DNA of 32,042 nucleotides from Bacillota bacterium (GTDB lineage Bacteria; Bacillota; Clostridia; Acetivibrionales; JAEXSP01), in assembly GCA_023453795.1 (NCBI GenBank), contig JAEXSP010000041.1, positions 1-32,042 of the forward strand, in the 5' to 3' direction. The notes below the pieces were generated by a model. That model had not been told where the DNA came from. It did not search any database and saw only the letters and a list, made by a program, of their open reading frames with translations. Numbering within the stretch: position 1 is the stretch's first letter; each line of letters opens with the position of its first letter. Below are positions 31,949-32,042 of this stretch, piece by piece. The translations under genes and the position numbers were made by a program.

Positions 31949-32042
31949 GTGAACAAAATATTACTACACAAAGACTATACCAAAAATAGCGGAACAATTC
32001 AATTGGTTCTGCCACTCGCAACAGAATTCCTGATACCAGCAG
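31949..32042 (+). CDS. IS1182-type transposase, N-terminal fragment only
   Basis: Thirty-one codons are visible from GTG 31949, reading VNKILLHKDYTKNSGTIQ then LVLPLATEFLIPA before the window ends. The short polar lead into a QLVLPL...LIP segment matches the start of IS1182-family (DDE) transposases as I recall them. An in-frame TAG at 31937 rules out a longer start, and no clear ribosome site precedes the GTG. An extended -10 box TGGTAGAAT (31934-31942) lies only 6 nt upstream, so the message may be leaderless or nearly so. No catalytic residues are in view. Confidence 0.6.
   Translation, partial: MNKILLHKDYTKNSGTIQLVLPLATEFLIPA

Larger units (their letters stand above)
31852..32042 (+). 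mobile_element. left end of an IS1182-type insertion sequence, cut by the window
   Basis: A boundary-like GGGGCTGTCTCAAAA at 31852-31866 resembles terminal inverted repeats of IS1182-family elements. It is followed by an inward-reading terminator-like hairpin, then by the start of a transposase-like frame that runs off the window. The right terminal repeat and target duplication lie outside, so family and exact boundary are inferred. Confidence 0.65.

Noticed and set aside
1..32042. CRISPR array, tRNA or rRNA genes, phage genes
   Set aside because: No regularly spaced direct repeats, no cloverleaf-like sequence and no phage structural genes were recognised on reading through the window.

Overview
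The window is AT-leaning DNA with strong GGAGG-type ribosome binding sites, several GTG starts and a Gram-positive style sugar economy: a YesM/YesN two-component pair, a CUT1 sugar ABC transporter without its own ATPase, and phosphorolytic sugar cleavage. This points to a Firmicute of class Clostridia, most likely a mesophilic plant-cell-wall degrader of the Ruminiclostridium/Clostridium cluster III kind. The taxon is inferred from gene content and style, not from a marker gene.

Positions 1-10351 (minus strand) hold a five-gene glycan-dismantling operon. In transcription order it encodes a GH94 phosphorylase, a YicI-type GH31 alpha-xylosidase, a GH42 beta-galactosidase, an SGNH/SASA acetylesterase and a GH95 alpha-L-fucosidase whose C-terminus lies beyond position 1. 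None has a signal peptide, so they should act on imported oligosaccharides in the cytoplasm. Together they match the linkages of acetylated fucogalacto-xyloglucan: Fuc-Gal-Xyl side chains on a cello-oligosaccharide backbone. Divergently, positions 10644-18125 (plus strand) encode the sensor kinase, an AraC-type response regulator, two permeases and a solute-binding protein, ending at a clear terminator. This half probably senses and imports the oligosaccharides.

Positions 18229-22322 (minus strand) carry xylB, a ROK-family xylR-like repressor and xylA. They would feed the xylose released by the GH31 enzyme into the pentose phosphate pathway. A palindrome downstream of the xylB -10 box is a good operator candidate, and a cre-like sequence lies further upstream.

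Positions 22560-31706 are a more ordinary mix: an orphan DesK/NarL-type sensor kinase, an unusual Fpg/Nei-family protein lacking the catalytic proline, exonuclease III, an iron-sulfur flavoprotein-like oxidoreductase, a condensation-domain-like acyltransferase divergent from an acyl-CoA synthetase, and an M24 metallopeptidase. The right edge (31852-32042) is the start of an IS1182-type insertion sequence.

The most interesting items are the inferred xyloglucan system whose gene order mirrors the glycan from backbone to tip, a highly structured 150-nt spacer between the GH31 and GH42 genes, the solute-binding protein without a lipobox, the Fpg-like protein with substitutions at several catalytic positions, and the acyltransferase/acyl-CoA ligase pair with repeated operator-like sites between them.
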